From: Flavimaricola sp.
GTDB lineage: Bacteria > Pseudomonadota > Alphaproteobacteria > Rhodobacterales > Rhodobacteraceae
Length of the DNA: 63,206 nucleotides
Assembly: GCA_029255105.1 (NCBI GenBank)
Contig: JAQWWH010000039.1
Span: forward strand, 1 to 63,206
Direction: 5' to 3'
A program made the position numbers and the translations under genes. Under the pieces are notes generated by a model. The model was not told the origin of the DNA. It searched no databases and saw nothing but the letters and a program-made list of their open reading frames with translations. Positions 37,587 through 46,786 of this stretch are shown here, piece after piece. Every line of letters begins with the position of its first letter. The stretch's first letter is position 1.

Positions 37587-38791
37587 TGCCCTATCGCCGT
37601 GACCGGATCGACCCGCGCGGCCGAGCGGGCGGGCAGGATCGAGGCGAGGATTGCGCCGATCACCGTCAGCGCAATGGCCACCCCGTAAGAGCCTTGGGTG
37701 ATGTCGATGGGCAGGGTCCCCGCCTGAAACGCATCCCGCGAGGGAAAGGGCAAAAGGGCGAGGTAGCCAAGCGCCGCCCCGGTGATCCCGCCCATCACCC
37801 CGATCAATGCGCCTTGGGTGACAAAGACAAAGACGACAAAGCCGCGGCTTGCCCCCATCGCCCGCATGATCCCGATTTCAGGTCGGCGGCGGTAGGTGGA
37901 CAACAACAGGGCCGAGGCGACCCCGATCACGATGGTGATCAGGGCAAAGGTTTTCAGGACGTAACCGGTCTGCGCCTGTGCATCGAGGGCCTCCATCAAT
38001 TGCTCTGCCCCGTCAGTCCAGGGCACGGCATCAAGGCCGGTCAGCGACCGGATCCGTGCGGCGATGGTATCCGCGGCATTAAGGTCAAAAAGCTTGATCT
38101 CGATCCGTGTGACGCCCTGCGGCATGGCGAAAAGGGTGCGGGCCACCGACAGGCTGACAAAGGCCCGCGCCCCATCTACCCCCCCGTTTCCGGTCTGGTA
38201 GATGCCCCCAACCGTCAGGGCTGCCGTGACCCCCTCTGCGCTTTGCAGGCGCAGGGTCTGGCCGACCGTCAGGGCAAGATCGTCGGCAAGGTCGCGGCCC
38301 AGCAGGATCAGGCCCGAGCCAAGCCGGACTGAGCCGTCCACAAGGTAGCCCTCAAGATCGAGGATCGCGGATTCCCGCCCCGGCTCCAGCCCGATCACGC
38401 TGACCTGCGAGACCTGTGCCCCGCGTTTGATTACACCTGCGCCCGCGATCTGGGGTGACACGGCCTTGATCCCTGCGACCCCTTCGATCAGGGGCAGGAA
38501 GGTCGCCGCCTCGGCCAGCGTCGCAATCCGGGTGCTGCCCCGTTCTGCAACGACAAGGACATGACCCTGTGGCGAGATCAGCAGGGGTGGGTCGTCCGTC
38601 TCGGCCTGGATGGTGACATGGGAAATGTCGCCCACGGTGCGCGACAGGATGAATTCGGCCAGCCCGCCGATCAGCGCCGACATAAAGATGAAAATGAACA
38701 CGCCCACAGCGACGCCCGTCACCAGAAGGGCGGTCTGCGCCCTGCTCGCCGTCAGGTAGCGGGCTGCGATCTTGAGGGCGTAAAGCATCAA
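37583..38791 (-). CDS. ABC transporter permease (FtsX/MacB family)
   Basis: A 402-residue permease with one N-terminal helix (ALLVTGVAVGVFIFIFMSALIGGLAEF), a large periplasmic MacB-type domain (residues ~45-270) and three C-terminal helices starting at YVLKTFALITIVIGVASALLLSTYRRRPEIGIMRAMGASRGFV, the FtsX signature. It partners the ATPase and periplasmic adaptor encoded on either side, all with overlapping start and stop codons. Confidence 0.92.
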   Translation of the reverse strand: MMLYALKIAARYLTASRAQTALLVTGVAVGVFIFIFMSALIGGLAEFILSRTVGDISHVTIQAETDDPPLLISPQGHVLVVAERGSTRIATLAEAATFLPLIEGVAGIKAVSPQIAGAGVIKRGAQVSQVSVIGLEPGRESAILDLEGYLVDGSVRLGSGLILLGRDLADDLALTVGQTLRLQSAEGVTAALTVGGIYQTGNGGVDGARAFVSLSVARTLFAMPQGVTRIEIKLFDLNAADTIAARIRSLTGLDAVPWTDGAEQLMEALDAQAQTGYVLKTFALITIVIGVASALLLSTYRRRPEIGIMRAMGASRGFVVFVFVTQGALIGVMGGITGAALGYLALLPFPSRDAFQAGTLPIDITQGSYGVAIALTVIGAILASILPARSAARVDPVTAIGQ

Positions 38792-39918
38792 GGCATCTCG
38801 GCCGCGACGGTCTGCCCATCGGTGATCCCGGTTGCATCAAGGATCACAACATCGCCGGGCACAAGGCCGTCCGTCACGATCAGCCGGGCGGCGGGCCAGT
38901 CGACCACCGACAGGGCACGGCGCGTTGCGATGCCGTCGGTCAGGACAAGGATATCCGTCCCCCCGGTCCCCGACAGGATCGCGGTCCGGGGTACGGTCAG
39001 GGCGGCGTCCTGCTGGTCCACAATGATGTTCGTCGCGACCGTCAGCCCGACGGGGGCGGTGACCGGCGCATCAAAGGCGATCCGGATCGCCAGCCCACCC
39101 GTGGCCACATCTACCCGGTTCGACACAAACCTTACATGGCCCTCCACGGTGCCGGTCGCCCCGGCAAGCTGCAGGACGGCAGGCTGGCCAAGGGCGATCT
39201 GGGTGGCATAGGCCTCGTCCACATCCGCCTCGACCACCAGATCGCTGAGGTCGGCGAGGGTCAAAAGGCCGCTGGACGGGCCGGTCAGCTGGCCCGGTTC
39301 GGCGTAAAGGGTAAGGATCGTGCCCGCGAACGGCGCACGGATCGTAAAGGTCTCAAGCACGATTTGTGCCTGATCCAGCGTTGCCGACTGGCGGGCCACC
39401 TCTTGGGTGGCGGAGCGGACGGCAAAGGCGTCAGCCTCAAGCGCGGTGCGGGCAATGGCGGCACCAAGCGAAAGGGAGCGGTCATAGGCCTCGGTCGCCT
39501 GCTGCTGTGCGACAAGGGCGGCATCGAGCCCGGCCATCGCCTGACGCACGATGGCGTTCTGTGCGGCGGCGTCGATCCGGGCAAGGACCTGGCCCGCTGC
39601 GACCCGGTCGCCTTCGGCCACGGGGATTTCGTCCAGACTGCCACTGACGACAGAGCGTATTTCGACGGAATTGACCGCCGCGATCCGGCCATTGACGGCC
39701 AGCACCCGCGTGACGGGGGCAAGGGCCGCAGTCTCGACCGCGACAACGGGCGGGGTGACCCGCAAGACCTGCGAATAGACCCCTCCGATCAGGGCAATCG
39801 CAACCATGACCGCGCCGCCCCATAGCCACCGGCGCCGCGATGGCCGGGACGTGGGCAACGGCTGGCGCAGGGCAGGGACGCGGGCAGTGGGGGCAGGCTG
39901 GGGCCCCTCTGGCGACAT
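38788..39918 (-). CDS. Periplasmic adaptor subunit (HlyD/MacA-like)
   Basis: A ~376-residue membrane-fusion protein. A short cytoplasmic segment and one membrane helix (LWGGAVMVAIALIGGVYSQVL) precede the biotinyl-lipoyl-like domain (RSVVSGSLDEIPVAEGDRVAAGQVLARID), a helical hairpin, IRAPFAGTILTLYAEPGQL, and the beta-barrel. It would link the ABC permease to an outer-membrane channel for export. ATG 39918 has GGGA upstream; in-frame starts at 39990 and 40002 cannot be excluded. No outer-membrane factor gene is adjacent. Confidence 0.87.
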   Translation of the reverse strand: MSPEGPQPAPTARVPALRQPLPTSRPSRRRWLWGGAVMVAIALIGGVYSQVLRVTPPVVAVETAALAPVTRVLAVNGRIAAVNSVEIRSVVSGSLDEIPVAEGDRVAAGQVLARIDAAAQNAIVRQAMAGLDAALVAQQQATEAYDRSLSLGAAIARTALEADAFAVRSATQEVARQSATLDQAQIVLETFTIRAPFAGTILTLYAEPGQLTGPSSGLLTLADLSDLVVEADVDEAYATQIALGQPAVLQLAGATGTVEGHVRFVSNRVDVATGGLAIRIAFDAPVTAPVGLTVATNIIVDQQDAALTVPRTAILSGTGGTDILVLTDGIATRRALSVVDWPAARLIVTDGLVPGDVVILDATGITDGQTVAAEMP

Positions 39919-40114
39919 CAGGGTTTTCCCAGGGGACGAATGTTCAGTGATGGGCACGGGCGCGTCCTTCCAGAGTGTGGATCGGGCCATGGAGTTCAGC
40001 AAAGTTCAGGCGGGCCCGTCTTGTGGCCAGCCTTGCAGCCAGCCTGCGGACAGAGGAATAACGACGCCCGTCCGATCCTGCAGTGACCCCGTTCAACACC
40101 TCGTCCCCGCGCCG

Positions 40115-40501
40115 TCAGATCGCTGCGACCGCCTTGGCCAGAAGGTCCCGCACCTGTGCGGCGACGGCCAGAAGGGCGGGGTTCTCGATGGCCTGCATGG
40201 AGGCGACCGGGTCAACCGCACTGACCTCGACCCCGCCGGCGACCTCGCGCAGGATCACGTTGCAGGGCAGCATGGCGCCGACGCGCGGCTCGATCTCGAT
40301 GGCACCGTAGGCCATCTTTGGATTGCAGGCCCCCAGCACGACGTAACCGGGCATTTCCGCGCCGAGTTTGTTTTTCATCGTGGCGGTAACGTCGATTTCG
40401 GTCAGGACGCCAAAACCCTTGTCGGCAAGGGCCGCACGCGTCCTTTTGTCGATATCGGCGAAATCCGCCCCGACAAACATTCGGTTGATTGTGTAGGTCA
40501 T
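40115..40501 (-). CDS. DUF302-domain protein
   Basis: A ~128-residue protein of the DUF302 family: GFGVLTEIDVTATMKNKLG, YVVLGACNPKMAYGAIEIEPRVGAMLPCNVILREVAGG and VEVSAVDPVASM are its conserved segments. Family members are small cytoplasmic or periplasmic proteins of unknown role, often under oxygen or Fnr control. The start at MTYTINRMFVG gives the usual length; longer readings begin in unrelated sequence. A strong Fnr-like site lies about 105 bases upstream. Confidence 0.85.
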   Translation of the reverse strand: MTYTINRMFVGADFADIDKRTRAALADKGFGVLTEIDVTATMKNKLGAEMPGYVVLGACNPKMAYGAIEIEPRVGAMLPCNVILREVAGGVEVSAVDPVASMQAIENPALLAVAAQVRDLLAKAVAAI

Positions 40502-40604
40502 CATTTCATCCATTTTGCTGTAAGGTGGCAACTTCGGTACGATCACCCCAGTTGCCGCCCCGAAGTGCATCAGGATCACCCTAGCCGCCCCGGCTGCGGC
40601 TGCC

Positions 40605-40618
40605 CTGATCGAGATCAA
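40605..40618. promoter_or_regulatory. Fnr/Crp-type binding site upstream of the DUF302 gene
   Basis: CTGAT-CGAG-ATCAA; read on the gene strand it is TTGAT-CTCG-ATCAG, one mismatch from the Fnr consensus TTGAT-N4-ATCAA. Its position upstream of the DUF302 start suits an activator site. Confidence 0.6.
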
Positions 40619-40761
40619 CTTGCGAGCCAAGCGCTGCGGTCTTGAGAAGGGGGAGGTTTTGAGATGGGGGAGGATTTGGGACGGTGTGAACCACGGCCCA
40701 TTGGCGCGATGACGGACGGTCGGGCAACGCAGGTTCTACAACTGTCCGAGGGGTGCGTTTG

Positions 40762-41199
40762 CTACGCTTTGTCGGCCATCCGTATCAAAAACCGCTGGAC
40801 GGTGGCCCGTTCGTCCTCGGTAAAGGCGGACAAGAGCCTTGTGTTATAGCGCTTTGCCTCTTGCACCAGATCGTCAAAAGCGGCGCGCCCCTTGGGGGTC
40901 AGCGACAGCATCTCGTGACGGCGATCGTGGGCGACCTCGGTGCGGGTCAGGAACCGGCGGGCCTCTAACGCGACAACGGCGCGGCTGACCTTTGTCTTGT
41001 GGATGTTGGCGCGGGAGCAGATCTCCTTGGCCGTCAGGCTGCCATAGCGGCCAAGGTGGAACAGCACCCGCCACTCGGTCCGCAACATTCCGTAGTTGGC
41101 CTTGTAATACTTCTGGAAGTCGAGACTCGTCGCCTCTGCCGCCTGATTAAGCAGGTAGGGCACAAAGTTCTGAAGCAGAAGCGGGTCTGTCTCGGTCAT
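40762..41199 (-). CDS. MarR-family regulator of the homogentisate cluster
   Basis: A 145-residue MarR protein. The winged helix is seen in GRYGSLTAKEICSRANIHKTKVSRAVVALEARRFLTRTEVAHDRRHEMLSLTPKG. It diverges from hmgA by 72 bases, a region holding GTTG and CAAC half-sites around 41217-41240 as a weak operator candidate. By position it should repress hmgA-fahA and downstream genes until homogentisate or a related acid is bound. Confidence 0.85.
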   Translation of the reverse strand: MTETDPLLLQNFVPYLLNQAAEATSLDFQKYYKANYGMLRTEWRVLFHLGRYGSLTAKEICSRANIHKTKVSRAVVALEARRFLTRTEVAHDRRHEMLSLTPKGRAAFDDLVQEAKRYNTRLLSAFTEDERATVQRFLIRMADKA

Positions 41200-41271
41200 A
41201 GGTCAAGAATAGATGTTGATAGTTACAAAAGCAACCAATAGCCCGGGCAAAGGCTGCACAAGGACGATCCT

Positions 41272-42627
41272 ATGACCACAGCGACCGCCACCCACGGCCT
41301 CACGATGGCCGCCACGCAGATTGGCACCATCGAAGGCTATATGCCGGGCTTTGGCAACGACTTTGAAACTGAAGCTCTGCCCGGTGCCCTGCCGCAGGGC
41401 ATGAACAGCCCACAGAAATGCAACTACGGCCTGTATGGTGAACAGCTTTCGGGGACGGCCTTTACCGCCGAGCGGCCGGAGCGGACGTGGTGCTACCGCA
41501 TTCGGCCTTCGGTCAAGCATTCGGGCCGATACAATCGGATTGATCTGCCCTATTGGAAGTCTGCCCCGCATATACCCGAGGATGTGACCAGCCTTGGGCA
41601 ATACCGCTGGGACCCGGTACTGCATTCGGCAGAGCCGCTGACTTGGTTGACCGGTATGCGCACCATGACCGCGGCGGGCGATGTGAACACCCAGGTCGGC
41701 ATGGCCAGCCACATCTACCTTGTCACCCAAAGCATGGTGGACGCCTATTTCTATTCCGCCGATTCCGAGCTTTTGGTCGTCCCGCAGGAAGGCCGTTTGC
41801 GGTTTTGCACCGAATTGGGCGTGATCGACATCGCGCCACAGGAAATCGCGATCCTTCCGCGTGGACTTCTCTACCGGGTTGAGGTTGTGGAAGGACCGTG
41901 CCGGGGGTTCGTTTGCGAAAACTATGGCCAGAAGTTCGAATTGCCGGGTAGGGGGCCAATCGGGGCGAACTGCATGGCAAACCCCCGCGATTTCAAGACG
42001 CCGGTCGCCGCCTTCGAAGATCGAGAAGCGCCGTCCACCGTCACGGTAAAATGGTGCGGCCAGTTTCACGAGACCCGGATCGGCCAGTCACCGCTGGATG
42101 TGGTGGCCTGGCATGGCAACTACGCGCCGTGCAAATACGACCTCAAGACCTATTGCCCCGTGGGCGCGATCCTGTTCGATCATCCCGATCCGTCCATCTT
42201 TACCGTTCTGACCGCCCCTTCGGGTCAGCCGGGTACCGCCAATATCGACTTTGTCCTGTTCCGCGAACGCTGGATGGTGGCCGAGGATACATTCCGCCCG
42301 CCGTGGTACCACAAGAACATCATGTCCGAGTGGATGGGCAACATCTACGGCCAGTATGACGCCAAGCCAAAGGGCTTTGTCCCCGGCGGCGTCAGCCTGC
42401 ACAACATGATGCTGCCCCACGGCCCGGACGAGACGGCCTTTGAAGGGGCGTCGAACGCCGAGCTCACGGCCCAAAAGCTCGACAATACAATGTCGTTCAT
42501 GTTCGAAACTAGGTTTCCCCAGCATCTGACCCGATTTGCCGGAACCGAAGCCCCTTTGCAGGATGACTACATCGACTGCTGGGAAAGCTTGGAAAAGAAG
42601 TTTGACGGCACGCCGGGTCGCAAATGA
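41272..42627 (+). CDS. hmgA: Homogentisate 1,2-dioxygenase
   Basis: A 451-residue cupin-fold, non-haem iron dioxygenase opening homogentisate to maleylacetoacetate; length matches the family. Signatures are [19 protein letters not shown] at the N-terminus, [26 protein letters not shown] and [15 protein letters not shown], which carry the histidine and glutamate iron ligands. It heads the tyrosine/phenylacetate-type catabolic operon. Confidence 0.97.
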   Translation: MTTATATHGLTMAATQIGTIEGYMPGFGNDFETEALPGALPQGMNSPQKCNYGLYGEQLSGTAFTAERPERTWCYRIRPSVKHSGRYNRIDLPYWKSAPHIPEDVTSLGQYRWDPVLHSAEPLTWLTGMRTMTAAGDVNTQVGMASHIYLVTQSMVDAYFYSADSELLVVPQEGRLRFCTELGVIDIAPQEIAILPRGLLYRVEVVEGPCRGFVCENYGQKFELPGRGPIGANCMANPRDFKTPVAAFEDREAPSTVTVKWCGQFHETRIGQSPLDVVAWHGNYAPCKYDLKTYCPVGAILFDHPDPSIFTVLTAPSGQPGTANIDFVLFRERWMVAEDTFRPPWYHKNIMSEWMGNIYGQYDAKPKGFVPGGVSLHNMMLPHGPDETAFEGASNAELTAQKLDNTMSFMFETRFPQHLTRFAGTEAPLQDDYIDCWESLEKKFDGTPGRK

Positions 42628-42687
42628 CCCCTTGCCGGGGACGCACGACCGGCGGCCGATACTGACACCCGACCCGAAAGTAGACTG

Positions 42688-43950
42688 ATGACCTTGCTCC
42701 GATCCTGGGTGGATAGCGCGAACAGCGCCACGACCCCCTTTCCCTTGAACAACCTGCCCTACGGGGTCTTTTCCCTGTCGGATGGACCCGAAACCTGCGG
42801 GGTTGCGATCGGGGACATGATCCTTGATCTGGCGGCGGTCGAGGGGATGGGCCTGATCGACCTTAAGGACGGGCCCTACCTTGATGCGCCCGACTGGAAC
42901 GACCTTATGGGCGCGGGCCCGGCGGTCTGGGCGGCCTTGCGGGCGCGGCTTCTTGACCTGCTTGCCGTCGGCGCGGACGCGCAAAAAGCGCTCCGCTCGC
43001 ATCTGGTCCCACAGACCGCGGTCCGGTTGCATCTGCCGATCACTGTGTCCGAATTCACCGACTTTTACGCAGGCAAACATCACGCCATGAACGTTGGCAC
43101 TCTGTTTCGGGGGCCTCAGAACGCCTTACCGCCCAACTGGCTGCATATCCCGATCGGCTACAACGGGCGGGCGTCCTCCGTCGTGGTGTCGGGGACGGAT
43201 ATCGTTCGGCCCAACGGTCAAACCAAGGCCCCAGATGCAACGATGCCCTGCTTTGGCCCCAGCCAGCGGCTTGATATCGAGCTGGAGTTGGGCGCGGTCA
43301 TTGGCGGCTACAACGACCTTGGGACGCCAATTTCGGTGCACGAAGCTGACGATATGATCTTTGGCTATGTCCTGCTGAACGACTGGTCGGCGCGGGACAT
43401 TCAGGCGTGGGAGTATCAACCTCTTGGCCCGTTTCAGGGCAAGGCCTTCGCTACCTCGATCAGCCCCTGGATCGTGACCAAGGCGGCACTTGAACCTTTC
43501 CGCATTTCAACGCCCGAACGCGAGGTGGAGCTATTGCCCTACCTCCACGAGCCGGGCCCAATGCTGTATGATATCGAACTGGCGGTGACGATGGCGCCCG
43601 AAGGCAAGGGGCCGACCACCATCGCGCGGACCAACTACAGTTGGATGTATTACTCAGCCGCCCAGCAACTGGCCCATCACGCATCATCTGGGTGTGCGAT
43701 GAACGTGGGCGACCTGATCGGTTCGGGCACCATTTCCGGCCCCAAAAGGTCCGAGTGCGGCTCGCTTCTGGAACTGACCCGGGGCGGGGCCGCGCCTTTG
43801 ACCCTCGACACTGGCGAAACCCGCATCTTCATTGAGGATGGCGATACCCTGACCCTGGAAGGGGCGGCAATCGGAGAGGGCTACCGCATCGGATTTGGCA
43901 CCTGCACCGGCACCATCCGTCCGGCCAAGACCTTCCCCGCACAAGGATAA
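42688..43950 (+). CDS. fahA: Fumarylacetoacetase
   Basis: A 420-residue FAH enzyme hydrolysing fumarylacetoacetate to fumarate and acetoacetate. FTDFYAGKHHAMNVG contains the catalytic histidine and metal-binding Asp, DIELELGAVIG the acidic metal ligands, and YVLLNDWSARDIQAWEYQPLGPFQGKAFATSISPW is the family signature. Usual length. The maleylacetoacetate isomerase gene that normally links HmgA and FahA is not in this cluster. Confidence 0.97.
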   Translation: MTLLRSWVDSANSATTPFPLNNLPYGVFSLSDGPETCGVAIGDMILDLAAVEGMGLIDLKDGPYLDAPDWNDLMGAGPAVWAALRARLLDLLAVGADAQKALRSHLVPQTAVRLHLPITVSEFTDFYAGKHHAMNVGTLFRGPQNALPPNWLHIPIGYNGRASSVVVSGTDIVRPNGQTKAPDATMPCFGPSQRLDIELELGAVIGGYNDLGTPISVHEADDMIFGYVLLNDWSARDIQAWEYQPLGPFQGKAFATSISPWIVTKAALEPFRISTPEREVELLPYLHEPGPMLYDIELAVTMAPEGKGPTTIARTNYSWMYYSAAQQLAHHASSGCAMNVGDLIGSGTISGPKRSECGSLLELTRGGAAPLTLDTGETRIFIEDGDTLTLEGAAIGEGYRIGFGTCTGTIRPAKTFPAQG

Positions 43951-43956
43951 AAGACC

Positions 43957-44907
43957 ATGGCAAAAGCATTCGCCTCCCAGGGGGACATGACCGAAAAGAC
44001 GATCACCTTCGATGAGATCGGAGAGGGGCTATTTGCCTTCACCGCGGAAGGGGACCCCAATTCGGGCGTTATCATCGGTGACGACAGGGTGATGATCGTC
44101 GAGGCGCAGGCAACCCCGCGTCTGGCGAATAAGGTGATCGAAAAGGTCCGTCAGGTGACGGACAAACCGATTACCCATCTGGTGCTGACCCATTATCACG
44201 CCGTCCGGGTCCTTGGGGCCTCGGCCTATGGTGCAGGGCAGATCATCATGTCCGACATAGCCCGGGCCATGGTGGCCGAACGCGGGCAAGAGGATTGGGA
44301 CAGCGAATTCCAACGCTTTCCCCGCCTGTTCGAAGGACACGAAAGCATTCCGGGCCTGACCTGGCCCACGACGACTTTCAGCGACAGCATGACCGTCTAT
44401 CTGGGCAAGCGACGGGTGGACATCCGGCAGATCGGCCGGGCCCATACGGCGGGCGACACGGTCATCCATGTGCCCGACGAGAACGTCATGTTCACCGGCG
44501 ATATCGTTGAGGATCGGTCCGCCTGCTACTGCGGCGACGGCCACTTTGCTGACTGGGGCGGCACCCTTGACGCCATTGGGGCCTATGACGTGGACGCCAT
44601 CGCGCCGGGGCGGGGCGGGGCGCTTATCGGCAAAGGGGCCGTGGCGCGTGCCATCGAAAGCACCCGCGATTTCGTCGACAACACCTATCGGCCCGCCGCA
44701 CGCGTCGCCATGAAGGGCGGCACCCTCAAGGACGCGTGGCAGGCGGTGCGCGCCGAATGCGATCCCAAGTTCAAGGACTACGCCATCTACGAGCATTGCC
44801 TGCCCTTCAACGTGGCCCGCGCCTATGACGAGGCGCGCGGCATCTGGCATCCGCGCATCTGGACGGCCCAGCGCGATCTTGAGATGTGGGAGGCCCTGCA
44901 GGGGTAA
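43957..44907 (+). CDS. MBL-fold hydrolase-like protein with altered metal motif
   Basis: A 316-residue metallo-beta-lactamase-fold protein. The usual HxHxDH motif reads THYHAVRVLG, so the aspartate and third histidine are replaced by Val and Arg. Later elements remain (GRAHTAGDTVIHVPDENVMFTGDIVE with the second metal-site His and Asp). A normal two-metal centre is therefore unlikely. The gene sits within the homogentisate operon between fahA and an FAD hydroxylase with short gaps. Role unknown; the altered motif may define a subfamily. Confidence 0.8.
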   Translation: MAKAFASQGDMTEKTITFDEIGEGLFAFTAEGDPNSGVIIGDDRVMIVEAQATPRLANKVIEKVRQVTDKPITHLVLTHYHAVRVLGASAYGAGQIIMSDIARAMVAERGQEDWDSEFQRFPRLFEGHESIPGLTWPTTTFSDSMTVYLGKRRVDIRQIGRAHTAGDTVIHVPDENVMFTGDIVEDRSACYCGDGHFADWGGTLDAIGAYDVDAIAPGRGGALIGKGAVARAIESTRDFVDNTYRPAARVAMKGGTLKDAWQAVRAECDPKFKDYAIYEHCLPFNVARAYDEARGIWHPRIWTAQRDLEMWEALQG

Positions 44908-44912
44908 ACGCC

Positions 44913-46535
44913 ATGGTCGCGGTCCGCTATCAGACAGCCTTTCGGCTATATCCCTATGAGAAGTCCGCCGATCAGGAGGCCGCCCAGCCGGTCCGCCATC
45001 CGGTGGTGATTGTGGGCGGCGGGCCTGTCGGCATGGCCATGGCGCTTGATCTGGGTAAACGGGGCATCGCCTGCCTTGTGCTGGATGATCATGACGGGGT
45101 GGGCATGGGCAGCCGGGCGATATGCTTTGCCAAACGCACGCTTGAGATTTGCGACCGGCTGGGCTGCGGCGATCCGATGGTGGACAAGGGCGTGGTCTGG
45201 AACACCGGACGGGTCTACCGCGACGAGCGTGAGGTCTATTCCTTTGACCTCTTGCCCGAGGGTGGGCACAGGCGTCCTGCCTTCATCAACCTGCAACAGC
45301 CCTATTTTGAGCAGTTCCTCGTCGCGGAAATCCGCCGCCTGCAGGCCGCCGGAGCGCCCATCGAAATCCGGGGCCAGAACCCTGTGACCGGGGTCCGGCA
45401 ACAGGCCGATCACGTCGTGCTGGACGTCGACACGCCCGATGGCCCTTACCGGGTCGAGGCGGACTACCTTGTCGCCTGCGACGGGGCCAACTCACCGATC
45501 AGAACGATGATGGGCTTGGATTTTGAAGGCCGGGTGTTCGAGGACAACTTTCTGATCGCCGATATCCGCATGATGGCCGATTTTCCGGTCGAACGGCGGT
45601 TCTGGTTCGACCCGCCCTTCAATCGCGGCGAAACCGCGCTGTTGCACAAGCAGCCCGATGATGTCTGGCGGCTCGACTTTCAGCTTGGCTGGAATATCGA
45701 CCGCAAGGCCGAACTGGCGCCCGAGCGCATACGCGACCGCGTATCGGCGATGATCGGGGCAGGCGTGGACTTTGAACTTGTCTGGACCTCGATCTACACC
45801 TTCCGCTGCTGCACGATGGAAACCTATCGCCATGGCCAGGTGTTGTTTGCCGGTGACAGCGCCCATCAGGTCAGCCCCTTTGGGGCGCGGGGGGCCAATG
45901 GCGGCATTCAGGACGCCGACAATCTGGGCTGGAAACTGGCGGCGGCTCTCAACGGCGAGGCGCCTGACGCGCTGCTGGACAGCTATCATACCGAGCGAAA
46001 GCAAGCAGCGCTTGAGAATATCAAGAACTCATCCCGGTCGGCGGATTTTCTGACCCCCCGCAACCCGGCCCATGCCTTGTTTCGCGATGCCGTTCTTGAT
46101 CTGGTGGAACACTTCGACTTTGCCCGCCCGATGGTAAACTCTGGCCGGTTGTCGGTGCCCTGCATCTACGATGGATCGCCTTTGAACGGCCCCGATGCGC
46201 TGGGCGGGGGGCCCGCCCGATCTCGGCCAGGCGCGCCGTGCAGCGATGCGCCGGTGCGGGACGGATTTCTTCTCGACCGCCTGACGGGCAGGTTTGCGGT
46301 TCTGGCGATCAACGCGGCTGTACCTGAGAGCCTGTCGATTGAGGGCCAGCCCCTTGATGTCATCCCGCTGTCAGCAGAGGACGACGCGACGGGTGCCCTT
46401 GCCCACCGCTATCTGGGAGAGGCCCCTTGCGCCGTATATCTTATCCGCCCCGATCAGCATGTTGTCGGGCGTTGGCCTGCCTTTGATCCAGCCCGGATCG
46501 AAGCTGCGTTCTCTCAAGCGACCGGAAAGGTCTGA
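44913..46535 (+). CDS. FAD-dependent aromatic hydroxylase (MhpA-like)
   Basis: A 540-residue flavoprotein monooxygenase of the PheA/TfdB/MhpA group. The FAD motif is VVIVGGGPVGMAMALDLGKRG, the DG motif is YLVACDGANSPIRTMMGL and the second FAD motif VLFAGDSAHQVSPFGARGANGGIQDADNLGWKLAA. The C-terminal thioredoxin-like domain of this group follows (about residues 400-540). It is in the homogentisate operon, so it may hydroxylate a phenolic acid into that pathway, for example 3-hydroxyphenylacetate to homogentisate; this is inference. Confidence 0.88.
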   Translation: MVAVRYQTAFRLYPYEKSADQEAAQPVRHPVVIVGGGPVGMAMALDLGKRGIACLVLDDHDGVGMGSRAICFAKRTLEICDRLGCGDPMVDKGVVWNTGRVYRDEREVYSFDLLPEGGHRRPAFINLQQPYFEQFLVAEIRRLQAAGAPIEIRGQNPVTGVRQQADHVVLDVDTPDGPYRVEADYLVACDGANSPIRTMMGLDFEGRVFEDNFLIADIRMMADFPVERRFWFDPPFNRGETALLHKQPDDVWRLDFQLGWNIDRKAELAPERIRDRVSAMIGAGVDFELVWTSIYTFRCCTMETYRHGQVLFAGDSAHQVSPFGARGANGGIQDADNLGWKLAAALNGEAPDALLDSYHTERKQAALENIKNSSRSADFLTPRNPAHALFRDAVLDLVEHFDFARPMVNSGRLSVPCIYDGSPLNGPDALGGGPARSRPGAPCSDAPVRDGFLLDRLTGRFAVLAINAAVPESLSIEGQPLDVIPLSAEDDATGALAHRYLGEAPCAVYLIRPDQHVVGRWPAFDPARIEAAFSQATGKV

Positions 46536-46538
46536 CAG

Positions 46539-46757
46539 ATGACGGACCTCATTCTTGCCCCCAACCTTAACAATACCGACGATTTCTACGCGGCGCTGCT
46601 TGCCGCGTACGACGGGCTGGACGAGGGCGAAAGCCACGCGCTGAACGCCCGGCTTGTCCTGATCCTTGCCAATCACATCGGCGACGAGGGCGTGCTGACA
46701 CAGGCGCTGGACGCGGCGGTCATGGCGCGTAGTAGTCCTGGACAGGTGGCCAAGTAG
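46539..46757 (+). CDS. DUF2783-domain protein
   Basis: A 72-residue protein, acidic and helical (NNTDDFYAALLAAYDGLDEGESHALNARLVLILANHIGDEGVLTQALDAA). It matches the small DUF2783 family, whose genes commonly follow FAD-dependent aromatic hydroxylase genes. The start is four bases after the hydroxylase stop. It may be an accessory subunit of the hydroxylase; no activity is known. Confidence 0.85.
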   Translation: MTDLILAPNLNNTDDFYAALLAAYDGLDEGESHALNARLVLILANHIGDEGVLTQALDAAVMARSSPGQVAK

Positions 46758-46786
46758 GCGAGACCTCGGCAGCCTGGCCCGCTGGG

